A program made the translations under genes and the position numbers. Shown here piece after piece: positions 1 through 8,134 of a stretch of DNA of 64,000 nt (positions within the stretch are counted from its first letter, which is position 1; each line of letters begins with the position of its first letter). The notes beneath the pieces are model-generated. The model saw only the letters and a program-made list of their open reading frames with translations. It searched no databases and was not told the origin of the DNA. This DNA is from Sinorhizobium arboris LMG 14919 (GTDB lineage: Bacteria > Pseudomonadota > Alphaproteobacteria > Rhizobiales > Rhizobiaceae): positions 434,001 through 498,000 of the forward strand of contig NZ_ATYB01000009.1 in NCBI RefSeq assembly GCF_000427465.1, in the 5' to 3' direction.

Positions 1-303
1 TTTCCATTCATATACCTTTCGAAATGAGCACGAGTGGACGCACTCGCGGGGACTCGATGCGGCTCCTTACCTGTCCATTCGCTGTCAGGACGAGGAATTT
101 CAGGATCTTCTCGGCGGCCATTTTTTCGCTTCTGACGGGACGTGGCTCCTCAGAACCGCTTTCCTTCGTGCAACCTGAAAAGCACGACCAGCAGCCGCAC
201 TCCGCCTTAGCCGCTGAATTGCTCCACGCCGCATAGCCGCGCCTCATCGCATCTCAAATGCAGGAAGCGTATGCCGCGAGGCATTCGAGCGTTCACTTTC
301 GCG
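1..303. other. Left-edge stretch without a supported gene
   Basis: No convincing coding region was found here. Two short overlapping open frames on opposite strands (about 70-79 codons) lack a ribosome binding site and any family resemblance. The stretch probably holds the end of an upstream intergenic region. The operator-like dyad of the following operon begins at its right end. Confidence 0.4.
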
Positions 304-352
304 GTTTGTAACATCTATTGACGATATGATAACATCAATATACGTTACAAAC
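304..352. promoter_or_regulatory. Long dyad operator upstream of the polyol operon
   Basis: GTTTGTAAC at 304-312 is matched by its exact complement GTTACAAAC at 344-352. An inner pair, ATTGA (317-321) and TCAAT (335-339), shares the same centre near position 328. Nested, co-centred arms over 49 bp fit a dimeric or tetrameric repressor. The DeoR-family gene inside the downstream operon is the obvious candidate. A TTGACG element at 318-323 and TATACG at 339-344 lie within the dyad but only 15 bp apart, so the promoter call is weaker than the operator call. Confidence 0.6.
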
Positions 353-386
353 GCGCCGACCCAAGTGGCGCTTTCGGAGGAGAACC

Positions 387-1505
387 ATGAAAAACAAGAC
401 TTTGCTGACAGCTCTGTCAGCGATGACGCTCGCCCTTTCCCTTTCGACCGCCGCTATCGCGAAGGACAGCTACCGCGTCGCCGTGATCCGCTGGGATCCC
501 AACGACATCTATTTCAACGGCGTGCAGCTCGGTCAGGAAATCGAGAAGAAGCGCATCGAGGAAAAGGACGGCGTGAAGATCGAGTTCACGGTCTTCGGAG
601 CCAATGACGTGAGTGCGCAGCGCAACGCGCTCGACGCCCAGATCGCCCGCGGCGTCGACGGCGTACTTCTTGTGCCCTGGCGCGGCGAGGCGATGATCAG
701 GACCGTAGAGGAGCTGGCCGCCAAGAACATCCCGGTCGTCGTGTCGAATGCATTCGTTCCGAAATCGAAATCGACCTTCGTGGCCTTCGACAACGAGACG
801 GCCGGCCGCAAGGGCGGCGAGGCGATCGTCAGCTGGCTCGACAAGAACCGCGGTGAGGACTGGCGCAAGCAGGACGGCGTGATCATCGAACTGCGCTGCA
901 TCATCACCGCTTCTTTCGACATCGGCCGTAGTGCCGGCTATCATTCGGCCTTCGATCCGATCGTGAAGGACAATCCGGGCATCAAGATCGAATCGCACGA
1001 GGCGGGATGCGACGGCTCCAAGGCACGCAAGGTCGTGGACGACATGATCTCGCGCTACGGCAAGGACAAGATCCTCGCGGTCGCCAGCATCGACGGCACC
1101 ATGGGCATCGGCGGCGCCATCCCGGCCTTCGCCGCGCAGGGAATTCTGAAGAAGTCGGACGATCCGGCCCATATTCCGGTCGCGACGATCGACGGGACGC
1201 AGCCGGAGCTTGCCGCCGTCGAGAAGGGAGACCTGACCCATGTTTCGGTCCAGCCGGCGACGGGTGAGGGCATCGTCTCCATGCGCCTGCTCTACGACAT
1301 GATGAAGAACGGCAAGCTGCTCGAAAGATCGGCTTCCGCCGGCACCTATCCGATCGAGGGCGAGGAACTCTGGGCGCCGGTCGAGATCGTGCCGTCCGAC
1401 GCCTTCGACGGCGACTGGTACAAGATCCGGGCCTATTCCGTACCTGAGGACGTTCCCGCGAAGGACGAACGCAACTGGGCCAACCAGATGAAGGCCGCCG
1501 ATTGA
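387..1505 (+). CDS. Sugar/polyol ABC transporter periplasmic binding protein
   Basis: This 372-residue protein captures a sugar or polyol in the periplasm and delivers it to the permease encoded two genes downstream. Residues 1-25 form a signal peptide (positive start KNK, hydrophobic core, AIA cleavage box). The rest resembles the Periplasmic_binding_4 (ribose/galactose type) fold, with an early YRVAVIRWDPND strand and a VPWRGEAM segment. An extra pair of cysteines (ELRCI and EAGCD) could form a disulfide. The start has a strong GGAGGAG ribosome site. It is first in a seven-gene operon with an FGGY kinase, a DeoR regulator, a GlpD-like dehydrogenase and an aldolase-like protein, so the ligand is probably a polyol or a sugar converted through a phosphorylated polyol. 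The exact ligand cannot be told from the sequence. Confidence 0.88.
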   Translation: MKNKTLLTALSAMTLALSLSTAAIAKDSYRVAVIRWDPNDIYFNGVQLGQEIEKKRIEEKDGVKIEFTVFGANDVSAQRNALDAQIARGVDGVLLVPWRGEAMIRTVEELAAKNIPVVVSNAFVPKSKSTFVAFDNETAGRKGGEAIVSWLDKNRGEDWRKQDGVIIELRCIITASFDIGRSAGYHSAFDPIVKDNPGIKIESHEAGCDGSKARKVVDDMISRYGKDKILAVASIDGTMGIGGAIPAFAAQGILKKSDDPAHIPVATIDGTQPELAAVEKGDLTHVSVQPATGEGIVSMRLLYDMMKNGKLLERSASAGTYPIEGEELWAPVEIVPSDAFDGDWYKIRAYSVPEDVPAKDERNWANQMKAAD

Positions 1506-1511
1506 TCGACC

Positions 1512-1535
1512 GGCGGCGGCGTCATCGCCGCCGCC
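1512..1535 (+). promoter_or_regulatory. Intercistronic stem-loop after binding-protein gene
   Basis: A perfect 10-bp GC stem, GGCGGCGGCG / CGCCGCCGCC, closes a TCAT tetraloop, 6 nt after the stop codon. There is no T-run behind it, so it looks like an mRNA-stabilising or partially terminating hairpin and not a full terminator. Confidence 0.7.
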
Positions 1536-1559
1536 CTTCCCCTTTCAGTGAGCAACTCC

Positions 1560-3113
1560 ATGATCCATTCCGCCGCCTCCGCGCCGGCAGACGCAGCGCC
1601 GTCATACCGCCTTGCGGGCCTGACCAAGAACTTTCCGGGACTGACCGCAGTTGCGGATGTCGATCTCTCCGTCCGCCGTGGCGAGATCCACGGTATCATC
1701 GGCCGCAACGGCGCCGGCAAGTCCGTGCTGATGAGCCTCATATCCGGTGCGCAGCAGGCGACCTCCGGTGCGATCGAGATCGGCGGGCAGGTCGTTGGCA
1801 TCGCCGATTACAACCCTGTACGCGCCCATGGCCTCGGCGTCTCGCTCGTGCCGCAGGAGCCGAAATTCGCGCCGCGGCTCTCGGTTGTCGACAACATGTT
1901 CATGGGCCAGCCGCTGGCGCGGCGGTTCGGCTTTCTGCGTCGCGCCGACATGCGGCTGAAGGCGATCGAGGTGGCCGAGGCCGTCGGGCTTTCGATCGAT
2001 CCCGAGGCGATGATGCTGACGCTGCCTATAGAGAGCCAGCAGCTTCTCGCCTTCGGCAAGGCGCAGTTCATCGACGAGGCGAGCGTCATTCTTCTCGACG
2101 AGATCACGGCGTCTCTGTCGCGCGAGCGCAAGACCATGCTGCTTTCGCTTCTGCGCGATCTGGTACGCCGTCACCCGGATCGTTCCTATACGCTGATCTC
2201 GCATCACGTCTCGGAGATCATGGAGTTCTGCGACCGCGTGACGGTAATGCGCGATGCGCGCGCCGTCGCCACCCTCGACGTCGCCGGCACGACCGGCGCG
2301 GAGCTCGCCAACTGGATCGTCGGCGATATTCCGGTGATGAGTCTCGACGGCGTCTCGCGTGCGGTGCCGGAAGACAAGTCGCGCCCGATCGCCCGAATTT
2401 CCGGCCTCACCCGCTTCGGCGTTTTCGAGGATGTCACACTTTCGCTCGGCACGGGGGACGTCGTCGGCTTTGCCGGCCTCGACGGGTCCGGCAAGGACGA
2501 AGCGGCCGAAGCCCTTTTCGGCCTCGGTGCGCTCGATGCCGGGACATTCGAGATGGAGGGCGAGACGCTTCACCTCACCTCGCCCGGCGAGGCGATGAAG
2601 CATGGCATCGCGTTGCTTCCCAAGCATCGCGAACGCCAGGCCGTCATCCAGGGCCGGTCGATCGCCGAAAACACGCTTATCTCGAGCTATCACCAGTTTT
2701 CCACCGCGCTGGGTCTCATCGACAGCCGCCGCGCGCACGACGTCACGGCGGGCAAGATCGCCGAGTTCAAGGTAAAGGCTCGGGGGCCGGAGGTCGGCAT
2801 GAGCGGTCTTTCAGGGGGTAACAAACAGAAGATATTGATCGCGCGCCTGACGCTCAACGCGCCGCGTCTGCCGATCCTCAACGAGCCGACACGCGGCGTC
2901 GACCTCGCCACCAAGCCGGAGATCCTCAAGGCGATCCGCACCGACCTGTCGCGTGACAGCGCCGTGATCATGCTGACGGAGAGCGAGGAGGAAATGATCA
3001 CCGTCTGCGACCGCATCTACGTCTTCTTCCGCGGGCGCGTCATCGCCGTCCTGAAACGCGGGGAGGACAATTTCACCGTCCCCGCTCTCTACAAGACCAT
3101 CCAAGGAGTTTGA
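1560..3113 (+). CDS. Sugar ABC transporter ATPase, two nucleotide-binding domains
   Basis: This is the cytoplasmic ATPase of a CUT2-type importer, about 517 residues with two tandem NBDs as in RbsA/MglA. NBD1 has Walker A GRNGAGKS, a degenerate signature region (PIESQQLL) and Walker B VILLDE. NBD2 has a degenerate Walker A (GLDGSGKDE), a canonical LSGGNKQ signature and a Walker B reading PILNEPT, where the usual aspartate is replaced by asparagine. A GTG at 1548 would add four residues, and neither start has a clear ribosome site. ATG at 1560 is preferred. It is separated from the binding protein by a strong hairpin and sits 3 nt before the permease gene. Confidence 0.88.
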   Translation: MIHSAASAPADAAPSYRLAGLTKNFPGLTAVADVDLSVRRGEIHGIIGRNGAGKSVLMSLISGAQQATSGAIEIGGQVVGIADYNPVRAHGLGVSLVPQEPKFAPRLSVVDNMFMGQPLARRFGFLRRADMRLKAIEVAEAVGLSIDPEAMMLTLPIESQQLLAFGKAQFIDEASVILLDEITASLSRERKTMLLSLLRDLVRRHPDRSYTLISHHVSEIMEFCDRVTVMRDARAVATLDVAGTTGAELANWIVGDIPVMSLDGVSRAVPEDKSRPIARISGLTRFGVFEDVTLSLGTGDVVGFAGLDGSGKDEAAEALFGLGALDAGTFEMEGETLHLTSPGEAMKHGIALLPKHRERQAVIQGRSIAENTLISSYHQFSTALGLIDSRRAHDVTAGKIAEFKVKARGPEVGMSGLSGGNKQKILIARLTLNAPRLPILNEPTRGVDLATKPEILKAIRTDLSRDSAVIMLTESEEEMITVCDRIYVFFRGRVIAVLKRGEDNFTVPALYKTIQGV

Positions 3114-3116
3114 ACG

Positions 3117-4088
3117 ATGTCCGCCAGCACAGTCCGGCTGTTCTCCCGTCTGATGGAGCGCCACCTCATCTGGGTGCTGCTCGCCGTTCTCGTCGCCGTC
3201 GGGCTCACCGTTCCCGGCTTCGCCTCCGCGCAGAACATCTTGAATGTTCTCTGGGCGGCCGCGCCGCTCGGCTGCATGGTGCTCGGGCTTTTCCTGGTCC
3301 TTCTGATAAAGGAAGTCGACCTGTCGCTCGAATCGACATTCGCCTTCGCGCCCGCGGTCGCCATCGTCGCGATGACCGTCTGGGCGCCGGATCTCATTCA
3401 TCCCGTTCTCGCCGTGATCCTGACGCCGGTCGTCGGCCTTCTCGTCGGCCTTGCCGCGGGTGCCTTCGCGGTGAACCTCAGGGTTAACGCCTTCCTGGTG
3501 ACGCTCGCGACGCTGCTCGTCATGCGCGGTGCGGTGGTCTATCTGATCCCCGAAGGGATCTACTACCTGCCGGCCGATTATACCTATCTCGGGGAAGCGC
3601 GCTGGTTCGGCATTCCCGTCGCGATCTTCGTCTGGCTCGTCCTCTACGGCATCGCCTATGTCCTGATGGAGCGCCACCGCATCGGCAAGGAAATCTACGC
3701 GATCGGCAACAACGAGGAAGCGGCCTTCCTCGCCGGCGTGAAGGTGCGCCGCACCAAGATCCTCTGCTTCGGCATTGCCGGCCTTGCGGCCGCCATCGGC
3801 GGCCTGCTGGAAGTCGGCCGTTTGCAATCGGTCGTCGCCGACCTCGGCGAAGGCGACATCCTGATGGTCTTCGCCGGGACCATTCTCGGGGGAACGAGCC
3901 TCAGCGGCGGCATCGGGCGCCTCTCCGGAGTCTTCGGCGCGGTCATCGTGATCGCCATCATCGAGAACCTCATGAACCTGACCGGTATCGCGCCTTCCAT
4001 CCGACAGATGGTGTTCGGTTGCGTGCTGCTCGTCGCCATCTATCTTGCCAGCCTGCAGGACCGGTTCGCGCTGCGTGCGAGCCGCTGA
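3117..4088 (+). CDS. Sugar ABC transporter permease
   Basis: This 323-residue CUT2-family inner-membrane permease (BPD_transp_2 / RbsC type) probably works as a dimer with the preceding two-domain ATPase. Hydrophobic segments recur along its length. The cytoplasmic coupling region carries the family pattern GKEIYAIGNNEEAAFLAGVKV. A glycine-rich stretch (GGTSLSGGIG) near residues 255-265 matches the family hallmark before the last helices. It starts 3 nt after the ATPase stop and is followed 10 nt later by the kinase gene, consistent with one transcript. Confidence 0.9.
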   Translation: MSASTVRLFSRLMERHLIWVLLAVLVAVGLTVPGFASAQNILNVLWAAAPLGCMVLGLFLVLLIKEVDLSLESTFAFAPAVAIVAMTVWAPDLIHPVLAVILTPVVGLLVGLAAGAFAVNLRVNAFLVTLATLLVMRGAVVYLIPEGIYYLPADYTYLGEARWFGIPVAIFVWLVLYGIAYVLMERHRIGKEIYAIGNNEEAAFLAGVKVRRTKILCFGIAGLAAAIGGLLEVGRLQSVVADLGEGDILMVFAGTILGGTSLSGGIGRLSGVFGAVIVIAIIENLMNLTGIAPSIRQMVFGCVLLVAIYLASLQDRFALRASR

Positions 4089-4098
4089 CGGAGGGAAC

Positions 4099-5634
4099 AT
4101 GGCACTGCTCCTGGGCATCGATAGCGGATTGACCGTCACCAAGGCGGTCATCTTCGAGGAGGACGGCGCGCCGCTCGCCGTGGCGCGGCGGCGGGTTCCG
4201 CAGTCCTTTCCCCAACCGCGCCATGTGGAACGCGACATGGACGAGCTATGGTCGGCGACCGCCGAGGCGATCCGCGAGGCGATCGCCTCAAGCGGTCGAC
4301 CGGCCGGCGACATCAAGGCGGTCGCCGCGACGGCCCATGGCGACGGTCTCTATCTGCTCGACAGCGCAAAGCGGCCGCTCGGCGCGGGCATTCTCTCGCT
4401 CGACAGCCGCGCCGGCGCGGTCGTCGAGGCGTGGGAGGGCGACGGGATCGCACGCAAGGCGCTTGAACTGACCGGACAGACGGCGCATGCCTCCGCACCG
4501 TCGGCTTTGCTTGCGCACATCAAGCGGCACGAGCCGGAGCGCTACCGCGCCATCGCCCATGTCTTCACCTGCAAGGATTGGCTTCGCTGCTGCCTTACGG
4601 ATAGGGTTGGCACCGATCTGACCGAGGCGAGCACCAGTTTTACCGACGTGCGTACGCAGGACTACGATCCGGCAGCGCTCGCGGTCTTCGGGCTCGAGGA
4701 ATTGTGGCCCGCGCTGGCGCCGGTTTCCCGGCCGGACGAGATCGTGGGCCTGGTCACGCGCCGGGCAGCGGAAGCAACGGGGCTTGTCGAGGGCACGCCG
4801 GTAGCAGCCGGCCTGCACGACGTGACGGCCTCGGCGCTTGGCATCGGCGCTCACGCGCCGGGGGAGCTCGCCGTCGTCGCCGGCACCTACTCGATCAACG
4901 AGCTGGTGACCGAAGCACCTATGCCCGATCCGCGCTGGTTCTGCCGCAACGGAATCCGCAAGGGCTGGTGGAACTGCATGGCGATCTCGCCGGCCTCGAC
5001 GGCGAACTACGACTGGTTCCTCGACAATTTCTGCCGCGACCTTTCGGAAAAGGCCGCGCGCGAGGGTGGCGACGTGCATGCGCTGGTGCGGCCGGAACTC
5101 GAACGCGCGCTGGAAAAACCTTCGGACATCGTCTTCCACCCCTTCCTCTTCGGCTCGCCCTTCGGCAGTCAGGCGAGCGCCGGCTTTTTTGGCGTCCATG
5201 GCTGGCATGAGCGCGGCGACCTCCTGAAGGCGGTGCTGGAAGGCATCGTCTTCAACCATAAGCTCCATATCGACGATCTTCTCTCGGAGGTTCGCGTTGA
5301 ACGCCTGCGCATCAGCGGCGGCGGTGCGAGGAGCCCGGTGCTTGCGCAGATGTTCGCCGACGCCACTGGGCTCGTAACCGACGTTTCCTCGGCGGATGAA
5401 GCCGCTGCCTGGGGCGCTGCGCTTGTGGCGGGCTCCGCCGTCGGCATCTATCCGGGTCCCGAAAAGGGGGCGGCCGCAACGACGCGCATCCTCCGATCGC
5501 ATCAGCCCGACCAGGCGCGCGGTACACGTCTCTGCGAACGCTACGAACTCTTCAGGCAACTTGCGGACAGTATGGCAAAGCAGTGGCGAACCATCGAGGA
5601 TCTCGCAAAGCGGTCAAGGGAGACGAACGGATGA
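4099..5634 (+). CDS. FGGY-family carbohydrate/polyol kinase
   Basis: At 511 residues this has normal FGGY kinase length. It begins with the phosphate-1 motif IDSGLTVTK (residues 7-15), and the C-terminal half holds the adenosine motif region RISGGGARSPVLAQMFAD and then DEAAAWGAAL. It should phosphorylate the imported compound in the cytoplasm using ATP. GGAGGGAAC lies just before the ATG. The stop overlaps the start of the DeoR regulator gene (ATGA). With a GlpD-like FAD enzyme downstream, a polyol kinase of the EryA/glycerol-kinase-like type is more likely than a ketose kinase, but the substrate is not determined. Confidence 0.88.
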   Translation: MALLLGIDSGLTVTKAVIFEEDGAPLAVARRRVPQSFPQPRHVERDMDELWSATAEAIREAIASSGRPAGDIKAVAATAHGDGLYLLDSAKRPLGAGILSLDSRAGAVVEAWEGDGIARKALELTGQTAHASAPSALLAHIKRHEPERYRAIAHVFTCKDWLRCCLTDRVGTDLTEASTSFTDVRTQDYDPAALAVFGLEELWPALAPVSRPDEIVGLVTRRAAEATGLVEGTPVAAGLHDVTASALGIGAHAPGELAVVAGTYSINELVTEAPMPDPRWFCRNGIRKGWWNCMAISPASTANYDWFLDNFCRDLSEKAAREGGDVHALVRPELERALEKPSDIVFHPFLFGSPFGSQASAGFFGVHGWHERGDLLKAVLEGIVFNHKLHIDDLLSEVRVERLRISGGGARSPVLAQMFADATGLVTDVSSADEAAAWGAALVAGSAVGIYPGPEKGAAATTRILRSHQPDQARGTRLCERYELFRQLADSMAKQWRTIEDLAKRSRETNG

Positions 5635-6407
5635 AGGCGGAAGCACGGCGCGAGGAGATTGCGGACTACATCATGAGGGCCGGCCAAGCCCGCATCGAGG
5701 ATCTCGTCGAGCACTTCGGCGTCTCGCGCATGACCATCCACCGGCATATCGATGCGCTCGCCCAGCAGGGCGTGCTGCGCAAGCTGCACGGCATGGTCAC
5801 GGTCCAGCCCTCCGGCCTCTATGAAAGCACCTTCCGCTACCGCGAGACCGTGGGCAAGGCGGAGAAGGAAGCCCTGGCGCGGGCCGCCATGGCCTATGTC
5901 GAGGCGGGGCAGGCGGTCATGCTCGACGATTCCTCCACGGCATGCGCGCTGGCAGGCCTGCTGCCGGAAGCCCATCCGCTCACCGTTATCACCAACAGCC
6001 ACGCTTCGGCCGCCAAGCTGATCGGTGCCGACGAGGTCGAACTGATCAGTCTCGGCGGCAAATATCACCGGAATTACAATGCCTATATCGGCATCACCTG
6101 CGAAAAGGCCGTGGCCAGCCTCAGGGCGAATGTCCTGTTCTGTTCCGCCTCGGCGATCGACGGCGTGACGGCCTTCATCCAGGATGCGCAGGTCACCAAG
6201 GTCAAGCAGGCGATGATGGCCTCGTCCATCCGCAGGATCCTGCTCGTCGACTCCTCCAAATTCGGCAAGGTCGCGCTCAATGTGCTTGGCGATCTTACCG
6301 CCTTCGACACGGTGCTGACGACGGATCGCGTCCGCGAGGAGGAGAGGGCGCATCTCAGGCAGGCGGGCGTGAATCTCGAAATCGTGAAAATGGGCAAGAC
6401 TACATGA
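5631..6407 (+). CDS. DeoR-family transcriptional regulator
   Basis: This 258-residue protein has an N-terminal DeoR winged helix (RIEDLVEHFGVSRMTIHRH, about residues 20-40) and a C-terminal DeoRC sugar-phosphate sensing domain, including DDSSTACALAG and the VLFCSASAIDG region. DeoR regulators usually respond to a phosphorylated intermediate, which here would be the product of the upstream kinase. Its gene overlaps the kinase stop and the dehydrogenase start by ATGA junctions, so it is expressed with the pathway it probably controls. The 49-bp dyad before the operon is the likely binding site. It is too short to be the SorC-type EryD regulator of Brucella erythritol loci. Confidence 0.9.
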   Translation: MKAEARREEIADYIMRAGQARIEDLVEHFGVSRMTIHRHIDALAQQGVLRKLHGMVTVQPSGLYESTFRYRETVGKAEKEALARAAMAYVEAGQAVMLDDSSTACALAGLLPEAHPLTVITNSHASAAKLIGADEVELISLGGKYHRNYNAYIGITCEKAVASLRANVLFCSASAIDGVTAFIQDAQVTKVKQAMMASSIRRILLVDSSKFGKVALNVLGDLTAFDTVLTTDRVREEERAHLRQAGVNLEIVKMGKTT

Positions 6408-8134
6408 ATGCGAGTGCATCAGGCGCCGGCGCCTTTCCCGGAGGTATGGGCGAACGGATGGCAGCGATGGAGGCGCGCGGCGAGATCGACGTGCTGATCG
6501 TGGGCGCCGGCGTGAACGGGGCGGGGCTCTTCCGCGACCTGACGGCCCAGGGTCTGGATTGCCTGCTCGTCGAAAAGAACGACTACGCGGCCGGAACGAG
6601 CGCGGCACCCTCGCGCCTCATCCATGGCGGGCTCAAATATCTCGAAACGGGGGAGTTCCGTCTCGTTGCCCAGTCGACGCTGGAACGGAATCTGCTGCTC
6701 GCCAACGCGCCTCACTACGTCAAGCCGCTGCCGACCCTGATCCCGATCTTTTCGTGGACGAAAGGCATCGGCGCCGCCTTGCGCACGCTCTTCGGCGCGA
6801 AAGGTGCACCGCGCAGCCGAGGCGCGCTTCTCGTCAAGATCGGGCTGATGCTCTACGATTTCTACGGTGCACGCCACCGCGTCATGCCGCGCCACTCCAC
6901 CTCCGGCCGCGCCGCATCGCTGCGCGATCTGCCGGCGCTGACGCCTGAAATCGTGGCGACAAGCACCTATTACGACGCCACCGTGACCCATCCGGAGCGT
7001 CTGGTGCTCGAACTCGTGCGCGACGGGTTAGCAGACAGCCCGCGTTCGGCCGCGCTCAACCATGCCCGGCTGGAACGCGCCGCAGACGGCGCGCTTGCGG
7101 TTCACAGCCTGATCGCGGACGCGGTCGCGACCGTGCGGCCGAAGATCGTCGTCAATGCGGCCGGCCCCTGGATCGACGAGGTCAATGCCATCCTCGGCGA
7201 ACCCTCTCGCATGATCGGCGGCACCAAGGGGTCGCACATCCTGCTCGACCATCCCGAACTCCTGAAGGAGCTGAAGGGGCGCATGATCTATTTCGAGGCG
7301 GATGACGGGCGCATCTGCCTCGTCTTCGACTATCTCGGCCGCGCGCTTGCCGGTTCCACCGATATCAAAGCCGCTAATCCGGACAGTGTCCGCTGCGAGC
7401 CGGACGAGGTGGAATACCTGCTCGAAAGCCTGCGCCGGCTGCTGCCGAAGCTCCGCTTCTCGCGCGACCAGATCGTCTACGTCTATAGCGGCATCAGGCC
7501 GCTGCCGGCCTCGGATGCGAAAGACCCCGGCCTCATCACCCGCGACCACGCGACGCCGGTCATGGAACCGGGTCCCGGCCGGCCCTATCCGGTCTATTCC
7601 CTGATCGGCGGCAAGTGGACGACCTTCCGCGGTTACGCGGAGGAGGTCGCGGACATGCTGCTGCCGCGCCTCTCCGCCAGCCGCAGGGTTTCCACGCGCC
7701 ATCTCGCCATTGGCGGCGGGCGCGACTATCCGAAGAGCGAGGCCCTGCGGCGGGACTGGATCGCGAGCGTTGCCGGCGGCAGCGGTCTGCCGGAGGCCCG
7801 CATCGGCGAGCTGTTCGCCCGCTACGGCACGGGGGCGAAGACGGTTGCGGCTCATATCGCCGGCTTCCCGGGGGACGCGCCGCTTTCCGGAGCACCCGAC
7901 TACAGTTCCGGTGAAGTGGATTTCCTCATATCCCGCGAGCAGGTGGGCACGCTCGCCGATCTCCTCTTTCGCCGCACGACGCTCGCCGTCACCGGCCGGC
8001 TGACGGCCGGGCTCGTCGAGGCGCTCGCCGATCAAACGGCGCAGAGACTCGGCTGGGATGCGCCGCGCCGCAGCGAGGAGATTGCGGCTGTCCGCGAGCG
8101 GCTGAAAATCTTTCATGGAGTTGAGCTGAAATGA
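6404..8134 (+). CDS. FAD-dependent glycerol-3-phosphate dehydrogenase-like polyol-phosphate oxidase
   Basis: This 576-residue GlpD/EryB-like flavoenzyme has a dinucleotide-binding GAGVNG at residues 34-39, a downstream TSAAPSRLIHGGLKYLE segment typical of the GlpD family, and a C-terminal alpha-helical DAO_C region. It is expected to oxidise a phosphorylated polyol to a ketose phosphate at the membrane surface, passing electrons to quinone. It is longer at the N-terminus than the core fold needs: the first ~25 residues are low in complexity, and an internal ATG could serve instead. The ATGA overlap with the regulator gene supports the given start. It follows an FGGY kinase, the same kinase/dehydrogenase order seen in erythritol-type pathways. 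Confidence 0.87.
   Translation: MNASASGAGAFPGGMGERMAAMEARGEIDVLIVGAGVNGAGLFRDLTAQGLDCLLVEKNDYAAGTSAAPSRLIHGGLKYLETGEFRLVAQSTLERNLLLANAPHYVKPLPTLIPIFSWTKGIGAALRTLFGAKGAPRSRGALLVKIGLMLYDFYGARHRVMPRHSTSGRAASLRDLPALTPEIVATSTYYDATVTHPERLVLELVRDGLADSPRSAALNHARLERAADGALAVHSLIADAVATVRPKIVVNAAGPWIDEVNAILGEPSRMIGGTKGSHILLDHPELLKELKGRMIYFEADDGRICLVFDYLGRALAGSTDIKAANPDSVRCEPDEVEYLLESLRRLLPKLRFSRDQIVYVYSGIRPLPASDAKDPGLITRDHATPVMEPGPGRPYPVYSLIGGKWTTFRGYAEEVADMLLPRLSASRRVSTRHLAIGGGRDYPKSEALRRDWIASVAGGSGLPEARIGELFARYGTGAKTVAAHIAGFPGDAPLSGAPDYSSGEVDFLISREQVGTLADLLFRRTTLAVTGRLTAGLVEALADQTAQRLGWDAPRRSEEIAAVRERLKIFHGVELK

Noticed and set aside
8..247. 79-codon open frame on the minus strand (and a 70-codon one on the plus strand)
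   Set aside because: No ribosome site, no family resemblance and mutual overlap. Length is expected by chance at this GC content.
417..1241. Long minus-strand frame opposite the polyol-binding protein
   Set aside because: It is antisense to a gene with signal peptide, ribosome site and operon context. Long antisense frames are common in GC-rich DNA. The composition is Arg/Asp/His-rich and shadow-like.
2811..4316. 501-codon minus-strand frame over the permease and kinase genes
   Set aside because: Highly charged, low-complexity product opposite two well-supported genes.
5631..6407. Assigning the first locus to erythritol (eryABCD)
   Set aside because: The regulator is a classical DeoR of 258 residues and not the longer EryD type, and the transporter and last enzyme do not clearly match. 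Only the kinase/dehydrogenase logic is shared.
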